Shown here one piece after another: positions 44,480 to 44,496 of a stretch of 44,496 bases of DNA. How positions within the stretch are numbered: the stretch's first letter is position 1; each line of letters opens with the position of its first letter. A program made the translations under genes and the position numbers. The notes under the pieces are model-generated. The model searched no databases, was not told the origin of the DNA, and was given only the letters and a program-made list of their open reading frames with translations. Origin of the DNA: Clostridiales bacterium (lineage in GTDB: Bacteria > Bacillota > Clostridia > Oscillospirales > Oscillospiraceae); NCBI GenBank assembly GCA_004555705.1, contig SFHI01000010.1:1-44496 (forward strand). The letters run 5' to 3'.

Positions 44480-44488
44480 TGTGGATAA
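44480..44488 (-). promoter_or_regulatory. Perfect DnaA-box nonamer
   Basis: TGTGGATAA, the complement of the consensus DnaA box TTATCCACA, in an intergenic, T-rich stretch at the window's end. One box alone can occur by chance; an origin or a DnaA-controlled promoter beyond the edge is possible. Confidence 0.4.
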
Positions 44489-44496
44489 CTTTTTCG

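Overview
The window is high-GC DNA from a strictly anaerobic, Gram-positive member of the Clostridia, most likely the Oscillospiraceae/Ruminococcaceae group. This placement is inferred from several features: a class III glutamine synthetase, a ferredoxin-type glutamate synthase split into three genes, an Fe-S type PurF, an anaerobic-RNR activase, strong Shine-Dalgarno sites, sigma-A promoters, and intergenic palindromic repeats. No species can be named from the sequence alone. No rRNA, tRNA, CRISPR array, prophage or complete insertion sequence was seen.

Region 1 (121-23788) is the centrepiece, a nitrogen-assimilation and nitrogen-transfer island. A leftward operon (3484 to 121) encodes glutamate synthase as separate amidotransferase, FMN/Fe-S and GXGXG proteins. 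A rightward series starts from a back-to-back promoter: glnN, an ammonium channel fused to a PII sensor, asnB, then purC-purA-purB-guaA-glmS-pyrG-purF-carA-carB. Ammonium is taken up, fixed into glutamine and glutamate, and the amino or amide nitrogen passed to asparagine, purines, GMP, glucosamine-6-phosphate, CTP and carbamoyl phosphate. The genes are grouped by chemistry (glutamine-amide or aspartate-amino donation) more than by pathway. Both divergent operons have a terminator-like hairpin between promoter and first gene, which suggests conditional attenuation. carB ends in a strong terminator that resembles a local palindromic repeat.

Region 2 (23789-29147) has a nested inverted-repeat block followed by a leftward set: a COG2509-like flavoprotein, a SAM methyltransferase, a nucleoside phosphorylase preceded by a short leader ORF plus terminator, and a flavoprotein with a C-terminal Rieske domain.

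Region 3 (29198-35911) runs rightward: a eukaryotic-type glycogen branching enzyme, an OmpR-family response regulator overlapping its multi-pass histidine kinase, and a DUF2079 membrane protein. It ends in a pair of inverted 46-bp REP-like repeats whose differences are all base-pair compensating.

Region 4 (36015-41331) runs leftward: an AI-2E-type transporter, a PAP2 phosphatase, nrdG, dut, and a Na+/phosphate cotransporter with a PhoU-like tail. Region 5 (41438-44466) runs rightward: a TIGR04255-family protein, a YugP-type membrane zinc peptidase, and a YnbB-type PLP enzyme. A perfect DnaA-box nonamer lies at the very end of the window.
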